DNA of 64,000 nucleotides from Neospora caninum Liverpool (Eukaryota > Apicomplexa > Conoidasida > Eucoccidiorida > Sarcocystidae), in assembly GCF_000208865.1 (NCBI RefSeq), contig NC_018394.1:765635-829634 (forward strand). The letters are read 5' to 3'. The position numbers and the translations under genes are program-made. How positions within the stretch are numbered: position 1 is the stretch's first letter; every line of letters begins with the position of its first letter. Below are positions 26,058 through 38,216 of the stretch, in pieces. Below the pieces are notes generated by a model. The model was not told where the DNA came from. It was given only the letters and a program-made list of their open reading frames with translations, and searched no databases.

Positions 26058-29000
26058 CGCGACACAGAGAAGAGCCGCGAAACCCGTGGGAGAGCGCTGG
26101 CGAAGAAACCGATGGAAGCCGGCGGGAAACGCGTGCGGAGCAGGGGAACGCGTCGAAGGCACGGAGGAAAGGAGGAAGGGGAACTGGATGCGGCGCGCCG
26201 GGTGGGCGGGGCGTGTCAGGAGCCCGTGGACGGGAGCGAGAGAGAGAGAGAAAGCGTGAGACGAAACAGGGGACACATTTCAAACCCGGGGAGCCGGGAT
26301 TCCCTTTGAGACAGAGAGAAGAAGCGCACGCGCGGGGCGCGTTGTCCGAGAGATGTGCGGGGCCGCGGGAGGCGTGAGAGAGGCGTCGAAGCGCCGGCTC
26401 GTTGAACCGGACGACACCCCGTCGGAGAGAGAAAGCCTCTTCACGGAGCAACCAGGAAACAGTGGCGCCTTTTCAGGGAGACGTGGAGAGTCTGCGGCGG
26501 TTTGCCGACTGGGTCGTCTTCCTCGGAGCGAGGCCACCTGCGACGGACCACGCGGCCGAGAAGACGTGCACCGGGAACACGCAGGGCCTGTGCAAGTGTG
26601 GACGGCGCCTCTTTGTCTAGAGGGACCGAGAGGTGAACCCGGGGAAATGTGTTCCTTCCCGCGGAGTGGCAAGGAAGCGCGAGAAAGACACGAAGAGAGG
26701 ATCGAAGCTGGAAGACTCTCTCGCTGAAGGGAGGCGCGAGAGAGATCGCTCGTTCGCCGGCTTGGCTCCGGAGAGAAGAGCCTGTCTCCTCGGGGCAGGG
26801 TGTAGACTGCGGAACGAAAAGGGCGAGAAAAGAATGGACAGAAGAGGCGAAAAAGGAAGGGAAAAGGTGCGTCCGAAAGACAAGGGAAGAAAAGCCGACC
26901 GGACTCTTTCCCAGGAATTCGTGTGTATATCCACAAAGCAGCGTTCCTTTTTGTGTAGAGAAAAGACGCGCGACCACGCACAACACCTCCCGCCCCTATA
27001 TAGAGAGAGGAAGGCGACAAGCTCCACACTCAAAGACCTGGACAGGCGTCTTCATACATCCAACGCGGCGAATGAACGTTTCTAGCCATAGGGATGAGAC
27101 GTGCTTTTCCTGCAGTTTTCCCCTCCTCAGACATCCGTGGAGTTAGGTTTCCTTTCCCTCCGCCCGCCCGTGTCTCTCGTCCAGAGAGACCGCGAATGGC
27201 TGCCGACTGCAAACCACTTGAAAAGACTCCAACGAAACACTCGCGACAACCAACAATCGTCCACGGACATCTACAGAAAAAACCCTAGGTGCATATATTT
27301 GCATAAATCTGTGCTTACGTGCAAGTGTCTATGCGTATCGCGGTTCTCGAGGTTCCTGCGACACACAATTCCGGTGCCGTGCCTCTGAACCCCTGGTTGT
27401 GGCAGGTTTGTGGTGTCAAAAGACAGATCGGCGCAAACACGCAAGGCGAAGGATTGCACAGGAAACGGCTGCTTACCGTCCTAGCGACGCTGGTGCTTGT
27501 GCAAGACAGCAATCCACGTGTCTGAGCACCTTGGGGATGAATATGAGGTAGACCGGTTGAGCCGCGATGATAAAGGGAAGCAGGTGAGGAACCACAGAGA
27601 TGCAGTGCTGGTTTTGATGGTGAAACAGGTGTAGGGAAGTATCAGCGGCGAGAGCACACACGAGTCTAGACAACCGGGGAACATCAGAGCTCACGCGTAT
27701 TATACCCCGCGCAATTGTGAAGAAGGCTTCACGGGGCCGAGGATTCAGCAAATTCGCCTCGTTAAAATCTCGAAGTGGCAAACCCTTCACTACCGAGAAC
27801 GCAAGCCTCTGTCTACACGCTGTCGCACTGGTCCGAAGTCGACTGCCTTTGAACCTCACACTCTCACTTTTAAGTCGCCAGCGACGAAAGAAGAGACCGC
27901 TCTCACTGCTCACTCGCTCGTACCCCGTCCATACCGACGGAATGGAATCCTCTTCGCGGCGTTCAGCCCAAAAGCATATGTTTTCTGTGCCAGACTGCTC
28001 TTTGAACTTTTTCTGAACTATGGTACCAGTCGGTAACACTCGGTGAGCAGCCTCGCCGAAGGCTTCAATCCGTGCCGCGCGTGGTAGTGAACTTTATGGC
28101 AAGCATCGAAGATTTCAGAACCGAACAGTACCTGAGTTTGGTTTCCCGAGAGAGGATACTTTGCTTTCTAGAAAGTTAGAATTCGTGAATGCTCCTTTCT
28201 ATTCGGAAAACGGAACGTTCGAAAGCTCTAAACAGCTTGCTGATAATCCAGATCTTTTCGCTTTTGGCACGATCCTCATCCTGGAGAGAAAACAACGCAG
28301 GAGCGGGTCTTGCGTGGTGCCTTACTGCCAGGCTGCGGCTATTCCTCTCCATGACGCTTACCTGCATCTATCAACAACGCAGTGTGTCGCGCCTCCTGCA
28401 TATATCTCTCCTCTGCGTATCCCAATTTCGAAGATACCGCCGTCGGTCCTTTGTGTTCACCGGCATCCGCCGACTGGCCCTCTCGACCATGGCGAAAAGT
28501 TCACGACCAAATGGATATATGAACCTGTGCCGCTAGTGTCACCTCTGTACTTATCAATCCCAACTTGTGCACAAATGTCTCCAACCAGTCTAGACCTCCC
28601 AGTGTACCTTTTCTCTGACTGTTTCCTCGTCGACCCCCCCTGCCTTAATTGAAAATGACCCACAGGTCAAACCTGAACTACTTCAGTTTTTTCGTGTTAG
28701 GTTTAATGTTCTGTGCCGATCGATCTAAAAACGTGATGTCCTGTTTATAGAAACCGAGTGATGCTTCTCAGGTTCCTTGCATCTAGTTAGCCCCGTAACC
28801 CCGTATCCAGGCTCTTTGGTGTACTTGTATCTGCATTGCTTCAGGTTACCGAGGTACGTGGTTCTGGGACGACAGACTCGAAAACGATCAAGTTTGCTCG
28901 TCTGCTGCACACGCCTCATTTGAAAGGAGTCTCTGTCGCATCACCGGAATGTGTGCCGAGTGTCCACCCAGATGACCTACGCGCCTGCCGCTCTCGCTGC

Positions 29001-29467
29001 TCTCTTGCTGTTTCCCTGAACGAGGATGTGCCGTCTGCATCGCCGACGGACTCAAGAGGCTAAAGTTCCCGAAATCGCAAGTCTCTATGACCTCTGGCCC
29101 CGGGCCACGTGAGGTGAACAGTACACCTTGCAACATCCAGCGCTCGGCGTTCTCGGCGGCGTTTGCGCATTCGTCGAAGCGCACACGTGAGCGCGACCGA
29201 CCCTGGCACATCCAGTGCCTGCGAGCGGTGGAAAGGCCTTTTGTCATCGATTACTTCAAGAGAAGGTTCACAAACCAACACACAGATACGCACACCCATA
29301 GGTATATTGCGACATACGTATGCATGCACGCATGAGCCGGGTGCCCCGTTTGACTTGTGTGGAGACACAGACAGATGTCCATGTGGACCACTTGCACGCA
29401 AAACGCGTTTCGCACGTCACACACAGACACCGCCTGCAGGTTCACAATTGAGCCGGTTTGTCTCTCC
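26058..29467. other. Intergenic: RPN2 upstream region and L13 3' flank
   Basis: Both flanking genes are on the minus strand, so the right part is the 3' flank of L13 and the left part the RPN2 promoter and leader. The stretch 26058-27060 is GC-rich and purine-rich on the plus strand, as expected for a leader read from the other strand. 27500-29000 is AT-richer. A 163-codon plus frame at 28161 has no motif or convincing composition. I see no gene. Confidence 0.45.
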
Positions 29468-31417
29468 CTACTTCTGGTTCGCCTCCCTCTCAGCCGCCAA
29501 CTTCTTCTCGTGCTTGCCGACGTTCTTGCAGTCACGCAGAGCCTTGCGCAGGGTTGCGTACGCCATGAACTTCTGCTCCTCTGCCGTGATGGCTCTAGGC
29601 TGAAAGACCGGAGAAAAACAACACGCAAGCAGCGAAGCAGTGACAAGATCGCCCAAGTGTGAATGTGGAGTCTTCGGTCAAACCCCACAAGAGAGAAACA
29701 GCGGAGTCGAATTTGAAGTTGCGCCCTCGCAGAACACTGTCACGAAAAGTGCAACGGCAACCACCGTACCGTTGCCCGCCTCGTGGACGGAAATGCGTCC
29801 ACCGCCGAGCGGCGGTTCCCGGAAGACCGAAAACATTCGACGCGATAGAGGACGCGCACACAAACGATACAGCCACAGATAAACGAATATGAAAAGCCTC
29901 TTTTAGGGGCTTTGATGAGTGTCGGCACTTGTTCAGTATTGCAGAATTCTATCTCAATCTCCAAACACGAGAGCGGAGACGCTCTCGATTCAGCAAGGAC
30001 GCAGAGAGTTAGGTCATCATCTGTGCCCGTTCGAGGCCTCGCGAACGGACGGCCGACACAGGAGCTTTGGATTTTTATGAACACGGGGGTAGACACGTGC
30101 AAACAAGGCGACTCGCCAGGCACACCACGGCACGAATGACATCACAAAAGCAACGTTTTACACTGATAGAATGAACACGACGGAACAACGCCTTGCCTGC
30201 ATCGTGCATATACAAAACGCGATACGTTAAAAACTATCTACACTGTGCCTAAGTTTGAAGGGCACAGCACATAGCCTTGGGCCACATTGCATCCAGACAC
30301 TCGTTTGGGCCTTTGGCGCAAACGACCGGGCTGTGACTTGAGAAAGTCAAGGCAAATCCACGGCAGTCCCTCTCAGGAGGACACACAGCGTGATCACACA
30401 CCCACACGTTCGGTTCGTGCTCAGGAAAAGTTGACCACCTTCTGCGCATCGGCCTGAACCACTCTTCCTTTACGGTCACATCCTTGCTGCTCCGTCTGTA
30501 ATTTTGATTTTCATTCTCGCGTTTGCTGCGATTTCGACGCCCCCTTGCCGCTCTCTCCGTGTCCCCGTCGCTTACCTTGCAACGCTTGCTGGCCTTCGGG
30601 ATCGGCATCGCAGTGCTGATCTTGACGTGCTTGACGTTTTGGATCTGGCTCTTGGGCGTGTCCGCGGGGATGCCAGCAAGACCCTTCTTGGCCTTGGAGC
30701 CTCTCTGGAAGAGGACGAGCTTCGCGAGGTACGCCTTCAGGCGAGTCACGTTCGCGTTCAGGCTCTCTGCCGACCGGTTGCGGCGGCGATGGTCCACAGC
30801 GACGCCGATCGACAGCGCGACGCGGGGGCTCAAACCGACGGCCTGCGAGAACATGGAAGAGAGATGCAACCAGCTCGGCCATGAACGGTCTCCGTGGGGT
30901 GGGTGCTAAGCGTCATTTACACAGCGCGCGTGCGTGTTGTGTTTGGGGGAACCTGGAGTCTTCCGATCGACCGGGCTCCGTTTCTGCACATGAATGCGCG
31001 TGCACGGTGTGAAGAGACGCTCAAACGTGAGAGATTTCGCAGAGAACCCCCCTCTGCTGGGTGGAGTGTCCATCGACGCCGGAAATTCCCCCGGTCACTC
31101 TTTCTGTCCCTCTGAGAGGCGTCCCTTTCTCAGCACAGCGCCGCATTCCGGTCGCGTCGCCGTGTCGAGCCGCTTACCTTCAACTCCTCAAGGGTAAAGC
31201 CTCTTCCAGCACGGACTTTGAGGTTGTATCTCTGTGTAGGAGGGCGGACAACGGGCCTGAGGAGACCAGAAGGGACCACGCCGAGCTTGGCCGCCTTCTC
31301 TTGGCGACGCAGCCTCCGGCTCTGTTTCCGGCCTGGCTGGTTGAACCAGGTCTTGACATATCTTTGCCACCATTTGTGGAGGTGGACGTTGGGCAAGACG
31401 TTGTTCTTGGACACCAT
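29468..31417 (-). CDS. RPL13: 60S ribosomal protein L13 (eL13)
   Basis: Component of the large cytosolic ribosomal subunit. Three exons join in phase 0: 31417-31178, 30842-30576, 29599-29468, giving 212 aa against 211 in human. Family hallmarks: [64 protein letters not shown] and a C-terminal helix beginning [17 protein letters not shown]. All introns are GT-AG. It is transcribed away from S16. Confidence 0.97.
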
Positions 31418-31915
31418 CTTGACGGCGAAACAGAGAGCAGAGACGTGGACAGAAAGAGACTGTTTTCTCCAGGGATCGCCAGAACCAGCTGCTCCGACGC
31501 TCTGCGCAGCACCGCTGCAGGCAAAAACAGCAGGACTGGGAAAAGGATGTTCGACAATCAACGCGCACACACAGAGAACCCGCTTGCGCGACTGCGCCCG
31601 AGGTCGCATCCACGCGGAGAAAGTGGATGACGACAGCACCGTCTGCTCGCCCGAGACTCGAGACGCCGCAGTCCCTGCTGAATTGCCTCAGCTCCGGGAG
31701 ACCGCGGCAAAAGAGCTGCAGCGTCTCACTCGAGTATCGCCCAGGCAAATGCACCACAGACTGGTTTCATCGATACATTTCGACTTGACCAGACGGCACG
31801 AGCAACGTCGCTCCCCAACCGCACAAGAAAGCCCCACTGGAGACAGGGGAACAGGGACAACGCCGTGTTAACACGCAAGAGTTCCTGTTTCTGTCTGAGT
31901 ACGACGTTTACTTCC

Positions 31916-31921
31916 GCATGC
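31916..31921. promoter_or_regulatory. GCATGC motif upstream of L13
   Basis: Palindromic GCATGC about 500 bp upstream of the L13 start. TGCATGC-like sites are known targets of ApiAP2 factors and are enriched in coccidian promoters. A single hexamer is weak evidence. Confidence 0.25.
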
Positions 31922-33698
31922 ATTTATGGACCACGAAAATAACCAGAAAAAAAAAGTGGCAACGCGGCTGCATGTATCTCTCGCGCAAAATGAGCGGACG
32001 GCGGCGGTCACGCCGCCCCTACACTGCTCTAAAACCGGCTATTCTGCGGGGAGTTCCAGCGGGGAAAACAGCGACAAACGCGAAGGAAACGGGTTTCACC
32101 GCAACTGAGTCTTCACTGAAGAAAACGGGGCTTTGACGCATGCCCTGTCGGGACTCGTCTACCCAGCTGGAAAGTGCGGGGAAACGGAAAGGCCCTGGCA
32201 GGGGTGTCGCAGTGGACAGAACGAGGAAGCGACACGCGAAATCTCCACCGCTGTTTCCCGAAACGACTGCTGCCTAGCGGAGCCGATTTCAAGTGAAATG
32301 GAAGTCACGAGGCGCAAAAACTTGAATACGGTCGAGGATTACCAGAGCAACGCCTCTACCACGCCCTTCGCTTCTCGGGAAGGCGCCGGCCAGAAAAAAA
32401 AGTGCCACGCAACGAGGGAGAGAAGAGCCCGTTTTTAGACTTACATGTGTTGCGTCTACGACGCGCAGATTTGGGAGAGCGAAACAGAAACAAAGAAGGA
32501 GAAAATTGTCTGGGCGGAATGGCGTCCGTATGGGGCACACCGAAAAGCTGTCGAATTCTCTCTCGTTCTTTGCGCAAGTCTTGCCCCCCCCCCCCCCAGC
32601 ACTTTAAATCGCAGAACACAGAAGCAGCATCACTTTCCCGCAACGGAATATTGTCCCTCTCTTGCTATACCGCCCCGCGCAAGTAAATGTGCGCGCATGT
32701 TTTGACATTTACTTCATGCAGAGAAGCCCCACACTGTCTGTACAGCCTAATCGGAGCGAGAGGCGTGTGCGATGTCCCTTGCAATTTTTTCGAAAAAGGT
32801 CATGGCCTCTGCACCGCCTTATTGCTGCTCCACTTGCCTATAAGCCGGCGAGCGAGTACTGTGCGAGGGAAGAAAGGCCTGCCGGTGGTCTCTCTACGCT
32901 GAGGGCGGAGGGGGGAAGAAGCGAGAAATTGAGTGGCAGGAAGACGTTCGAACGGGCTGGGGAGGGTAAAGGATCTGTGCTTCGTTCCTCACTTTCTGCC
33001 TCTGGCTTCCTTCCTGAACTGCCACGCAATTAGGGTTTTTTGTGCTCCACAAAACGACCCGCTCTCTTTTTTCGGGTAAGGGCAGGATACAGGGAGATAG
33101 CACTGAGTTGTCCGCTCACGCTGGAAACCACGACCTCTGTCGCGTGCTTTTTCTGTGGCCTGGCGAAGGGAAATTTTGTACAACGCAAACCTGGGGGAAT
33201 CTTTCCGGACGCTCCTGGCTGCCGAATTCCAGGTGTTGTGATGCTTAGTATCAACTGGGCAGTTCGGTGGCGAATCGCTTCCTTCGCATTCCTCTCCCGT
33301 GCGACGACAGCGCCCCTCACCTTTTTTGTTTACATGCTTCCCTAGGCCTGTGAAGACTGGAGACAGACCCGTGTAGCGTTTTCACGACAACACGTCGACG
33401 GAAATGTGGGCAACGCGTCTGTTGCGGGCCTTTCCCGTTGCCGCCGTTTCCCCAATTTTATGCCAGGAGTTTATTTGCGGTCGCAAGCGCTGAAACTATC
33501 CGAATGCTTGGCTGTCGGAATACGTTCGATGTGAAAATCACCCCTCTGACTCTAAATGTGCTCGGTGAAAAGGAGGACTTCTGTTCACCACTTGACTCTC
33601 TGACGGCTTTTCCCTGCGGCCCACACTTAGTTTGCGAGGAGCATTGTGCGATCACAGGGAACACCACTTTTGTCATGGACCTCGGCGACCAACAACTG

Positions 33699-33704
33699 CA
33701 TGCG
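33699..33704. promoter_or_regulatory. GCATGC motif upstream of S16
   Basis: TGCATGCG about 155 bp before the S16 start codon, same motif as upstream of the divergent L13 gene. Suggestive only; it could also lie in the transcribed leader. Confidence 0.3.
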
Positions 33705-33859
33705 GAGGGCTGTTGCGTGGTACCCAGTTAGATTTGCTCGTAGAATGCCAGGGCCATGAGGGAAGACACTGAAGAGTGTCAGATGTGGAGGCTAACGCGC
33801 TTCTCTTCATGTGGTTGCTTCACAGGGTGAGGAAGAAAGTCCTTCTCGAGACCTTCAAA

Positions 33860-35148
33860 ATGGCGGATTTGGCCAAGAGACCGAAGAAGCGCGTGCAGAC
33901 GTTCGGCCGCAAGGTGAGATTGATGGTGTGGCTCAGACGGAGGAGCTCCCAGCATATACATTTGGACATGTGACGGAGAGGTCTGTACCTACCCGACACC
34001 CCACAGTTTAAGCAGAACTTCCTCCGTGTCGGTTCATTGCTCCCTTGCGATTGAACAAGATTCAGTGCAGGATATGGAAAAATCCACCACTTTTTAGCTG
34101 TCTTAAGCACTGCACGCGCTTTTTTTCTGTCTCCAGTGCGCATCTATTTGATTTTCTTGCCCGTGCCTCGCGAGAGAAAACGACTACTCAGATGCTGTGA
34201 CGTGTTTCGTTGCTGCAACAGCGCGTGTCTTCTGCGTCGACATGCACATGTCTGCAGGTAAATCATCTATCTATGCAGCCCTGCTTCGTGTGTATTATCT
34301 CTCTGTGCACAGAAGAATGCTGTCGCCGTCGCGCTTTGCACCCAAGGCAAGGGGTTGCTCCGTGTGAACGGACGCCCTCTGGAGCACCTTCAGCCAGAAG
34401 CTTTGAAGGTGAAGGTCTTCGAGCCTCTTCTTCTTTTGGGGAAGGATCGGTTTCAGGATATCGACATTCGCGTTCGTGTTAGCGGAGGAGGTTACATCGC
34501 TCAGATCTATGCTATCCGCCAAGCCATTGCCAAGGCCGTCGTCGCCTTCAACCAAAAGTGTAAGTCCTCAGGACGTGTTCAGGGTCTAGACTGATAGAGC
34601 TGCTAGGTGCCTCAAAATTTCGTTTCTTTTCACAAGGAGGGGTTGGCGGTGGATGCATGTTGGAAAGCAAGGAACGGGACTGTGCAGGGAACAAGGAGCG
34701 CTATCAGACTTTCGGAGCATCGTTCGGGTTCTCAGGAGATATGGTTCGAAACAAAGAATCAGCAGGGCGGCGTCTTTCTGGTGTTCTTCCCTCGGGCGTT
34801 TTCTTTTCCAAGTTGCGAACACACACTTGGTCTGAGGAAGCGTGGCCAGAATATGCACTCAGACACAGCGTGCTGGTAATCCTTTCGTAGGGATGCCTAA
34901 AAGAGAGTGGTAGAGAGGCAAGGTGTGGTTCGCTGGCAGGCAGCTCGAAAGCAATATGGATTTGGGGGTCGTGTATCTTTTGGCGTTGCGATTTTTTTGT
35001 AGATGTGGACGAAGCAACGAAGAAGGAAGTGCGCGACATCCTCGTTGCGTACGACAGATCCCTGATCGTCGCCGATCCTCGGCGATGCGAGCCGAAGAAG
35101 TTCGGTGGTCCAGGTGCCAGAGCACGCTACCAGAAATCTTATCGATGA
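33860..35148 (+). CDS. RPS16: 40S ribosomal protein S16 (uS9)
   Basis: Component of the small cytosolic ribosomal subunit. Three exons: 33860-33913, 34313-34559, 35003-35148, giving 148 aa against 146 in human. Hallmarks: [17 protein letters not shown] across the first junction, [46 protein letters not shown] across the second junction (split Tyr codon T|AT) and the universal C-terminus [13 protein letters not shown], whose last residues reach the decoding site. The start context is AAAATGGCG. Confidence 0.97.
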
Positions 35149-36214
35149 GCGTTGTGGAGGGTTATTCCTGCCCCTCTTGTTCTGTTTTCTGAACAGAATG
35201 GGAAAGGGAGATCGTTTTGCGCGCTCAGTCACTCTTTCCACTCCACTTTGTGTATCGTCTTTTCTCTTTGGCGCTCAACCAATGGCTCAAGCTGGTCTGG
35301 GAGAACGGAAGTGTGAGTAAACATATTACTGTGCATCGAGGAGATGCAAACTTCTGAGCAACGCCGGCCAGTGTGTAGCGTGGTCTTTGTTGACAGCGCC
35401 TGAAACTCTTCCAAATAATACCAGAAGGGCACCCTTCCACCGTGGCGTCGTTTGGCAGTGCACTAGAGTCAGTCGGGTCCATTGGTGGCACACTTGAGAG
35501 TCACAGACCGATTGGCCGAAAACATCTTTTTCGACACTTCCGTTCGCCAGCTCCCTGCTGCTCAGATACGCACGATTTGACTCCACATGGAGCGCAGATG
35601 GTAGGCACCAGTTCATTCGTTCCGCGCATTTTCGCCCACAGATCCGGAGGTTTTCTGAATGCGCGGCTATAGGATTGACCACCGAAACCCACATGCACTT
35701 TGTTTGTCAAGGGGGCGTATTGTTTGCATATGCAGTCGAACAGGATATCAGTGTCCAGAAATGAGGTGGTAATGAAACACATTTGACTCACTACCGTACT
35801 TCGATTGTACCGTTGACACTTCTTTTTTCACGAGTTCGATACAGACTTACGTTCATGTGCGAAAAGCTGCCAAAGAATTCTGGTCCCACACGAAGCGTTA
35901 ATCATCATTGGGTGCGATTGCCTTGGTTCACTGGAGCTTCTTCCCCGGTAGCTTTTGAAGAGCCTTCATTCACACTCGTTTGACAGATTTTTCCATCACG
36001 AGAAATTCCAAGGACGAAACAGTGCGAGTCAGTCGGTCACTGGCTCCACAAAGCTGCACACACTTCGTTGCCTAGCACTTCTGTAAAAACACTAAAGAAC
36101 CTCTGAGTATCTCAGGTATCGATTAGTTGTAAGGGGTGTAGAATTTTCTGTCCACGATTTACAGTTCGTATGATTTTTACGGCCTCGTAGAACCGCCCAG
36201 GTCTATGCGTCAAG
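35149..36214. other. Intergenic between S16 and dynein light chain
   Basis: Same-strand spacer holding the S16 3' flank and the dynein light chain promoter. Only short frames without recognisable content; no repeats stand out. Confidence 0.5.
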
Positions 36215-36484
36215 ATGCCAGCCGCCCAGGAAACGGTTATGGACATGGAGCCTAATTCAGAAATGCACGGGGACGCGCTCGCCCAGGCGACCCTCGCAGT
36301 CCAAAAATACGAGACAGAAAAAGAAATATCACGACACATCAAGACCTTCTTTGACGCAAAATACTCGCCAAACTGGCACTGTATTGTTGGCAAGAACTTC
36401 GCAAACTACGCGTCCTACGAGTGCAAGTGCTACCTTTTCTTCTACGTTGGGCAGACAGCTGTACTCCTCTACAAAATGGGATGA
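36215..36484 (+). CDS. Dynein light chain, LC8 type
   Basis: Single-exon 89-aa protein of normal LC8 length. Conserved elements: helix 1 region [19 protein letters not shown], then [26 protein letters not shown] and the terminal strands [17 protein letters not shown]8 dimers act as hubs that bind short linear motifs and hold dynein intermediate chains and many other partners together. The central ECKC in the strand that normally reads ETKHF and a Cys-rich tail suggest a divergent paralogue rather than the canonical, almost invariant copy. The start at 36215 gives the usual short N-terminus. Confidence 0.93.
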   Translation: MPAAQETVMDMEPNSEMHGDALAQATLAVQKYETEKEISRHIKTFFDAKYSPNWHCIVGKNFANYASYECKCYLFFYVGQTAVLLYKMG

Positions 36485-36690
36485 CCGTTTCTTGCTTCAA
36501 TGTAGCAGAACGCACTCTGCAAGAGTCTTTGCGCAACTTTTTTTTTTCAGATCTGTTTTTTTGTCAAGTCCCGTATCTATTTGTTTCGGGTCCAACTTAC
36601 GCCCCCTTCACTTCTCAGGAATCCAGTGCATGCCAGACACGATGTCCGCTGCTTCTCGCCGCCTTCAACTTTCTTTCTACTCCTGCTAAC

Positions 36691-37059
36691 ATGAGGGCTC
36701 CTGTGTTAACGTTGCTTTTCTATTCTGCTTTCTGCATTTTGTTTAACGCCCTTACTGGCCTGTGCTATCGGCTCATTCCGTCTCATCTACCGACTGTCGT
36801 CTGTCTCCGCAGCACACCTACTGCACAATCAATCACCCCTACACTTCGACCAGCCGGTCGCCGTGTGCTGAACTTGTTTATGAAGAAGAAAGGCGGCAGA
36901 GTCTTAGTAACGCTGGAGTGCACCGAGGCCCGGGCCCTTGGCATGCCCCCCTCGCGCTACGTAACTTCGAAGAATAGGAGAACGACGCCGGAGCCCCTGG
37001 TCTTGAGAAAGTACAACAAATATCTACGTCGTCACACCATTCATAAAGAAATCAAGTGA
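36691..37059 (+). CDS. Plastid-type ribosomal protein bL33, probably apicoplast-targeted
   Basis: The last 52 residues match bacterial/plastid bL33: [32 protein letters not shown] and HTIHKEIK, closest to chloroplast forms. Read from the ATG at 36691 the protein is 122 aa and begins with a hydrophobic segment ([20 protein letters not shown]) followed by a Ser/Thr/Arg/Pro-rich stretch, the expected signal plus transit peptide of an apicoplast protein. Caution: this leader DNA is pyrimidine-rich and ends CTCCGCAG at 36812, so it could instead be an intron with the 5' exon upstream. Of the two CxxC zinc pairs of plastid L33, only the first Cys remains (CTEA; YNKY replaces CPYC). It starts 206 bp after the dynein light chain stop. 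Confidence 0.8.
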   Translation: MRAPVLTLLFYSAFCILFNALTGLCYRLIPSHLPTVVCLRSTPTAQSITPTLRPAGRRVLNLFMKKKGGRVLVTLECTEARALGMPPSRYVTSKNRRTTPEPLVLRKYNKYLRRHTIHKEIK

Positions 37060-38216
37060 ATGAATGGCTGTTCTACTGGTCGAATGAGTATCGTCAGCGT
37101 GGAATCCAGGAGATGCCGAAGGATTTTCTCGACAGCTGGTGACCTCCTCGACCTAAGACTATGATGGGCAGGGTTCGCCCGTTTCGCGCGTCGATGTGCA
37201 CAGAGGCCCCAGCAGATAAAACTGTCATTTTAAAGTTTTGTTTGCGGGCCAGTCCGATGGTTATCCGCTTGACTGTATAGGGGCACCATTATGCTAAGCG
37301 GCTAAGATGTGGTAGCTAGATTTGATGGATCATGCAAAAGCAGAAGTCTGCGGTGAGTCGGCTGAAACCATGTTCAGGACCGTTGTCACAACACCGAACG
37401 AAGACGTGACGGACACTCACAAACAAGTGTAAAGCAAATGACATTTGTCTGCACGCTAACAAGCGTTCCAATTTTGTACATGGCCCGTGCTAGCACCGTG
37501 GAAAGCGCCTCAACCTCGTGAGTGGACACTACACGCACTTCGCTAAACTTGGTTGAACAGCTGGTTGCGGCACGCGTACGGACATTCTAATCTGACCGTT
37601 CTTCCTTAGATGATACACAAGAAATGGGTGGCGGTCCCCGTGAAACGAAGGAATGACGAACCCAAATTCAGGCTGCAGCAAAAACATTTCTACGGAATGC
37701 CCTAGCATTCCTACGATCTTGAGGGGGTCGCCCACTTTTTTAACTACCCCGTTACAGAGTCCACGTGCCTATGTAGAGTAGTTAGGACGAGAGCCGGGCA
37801 TCGCTCCTTAAGACTGAGGTAGCGGACATTACGCTAAAAGATAGTAATAGCATTTCGTGAGCCACAATCATTGTGGGCGACGCGATTACAGCACCAAGCG
37901 GAATTGCTGAGCATTCCGGAAAGGCAGTTGCCGCGAGCGAAACATGAGGTAGCACCATGCCATTGACTGCTGTACATACAGCGGCAAAACACCTGACTCT
38001 AGGTGGTTTGCGCATCGCGATTCAAATTACACTAGGCAATCACGACTACCGGAGCGATTTAACAATGTTGAAGGCTTGCTGACAGTCTTTAGAGTAGCTC
38101 ACCTCTTCGGGAAAAGCAACTACGATGACCGCCGGAAACTCATTCCGTAAATGATCCAACTGTCCCCCTTTTCTTTTTTTTACACTAGCGTCGTGTCCGC
38201 GCCCACCAGTGATACA
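37060..38216. other. Intergenic upstream of the MATH-BTB gene
   Basis: Spacer between bL33 and the MATH-BTB gene on the same strand. An acceptor-like pyrimidine tract with TAG at about 38188, in frame with the next exon, leaves open an upstream non-coding or short coding exon. Otherwise nothing recognisable. Confidence 0.4.

Larger units (their letters stand above)
31418..33859. other. Divergent region between L13 and S16
   Basis: About 2.4 kb separating two ribosomal-protein start codons on opposite strands. It should contain both promoters and 5' leaders. I see only short unsupported open frames. GCATGC motifs occur at 31916 and 33699. Confidence 0.5.

Noticed and set aside
27473..28039. 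188-codon minus-strand frame
   Set aside because: No recognisable domain or supporting splice sites; likely chance.
28161..28652. 163-codon plus-strand frame between RPN2 and L13
   Set aside because: No motif, no splice context and unconvincing composition in AT-rich DNA.
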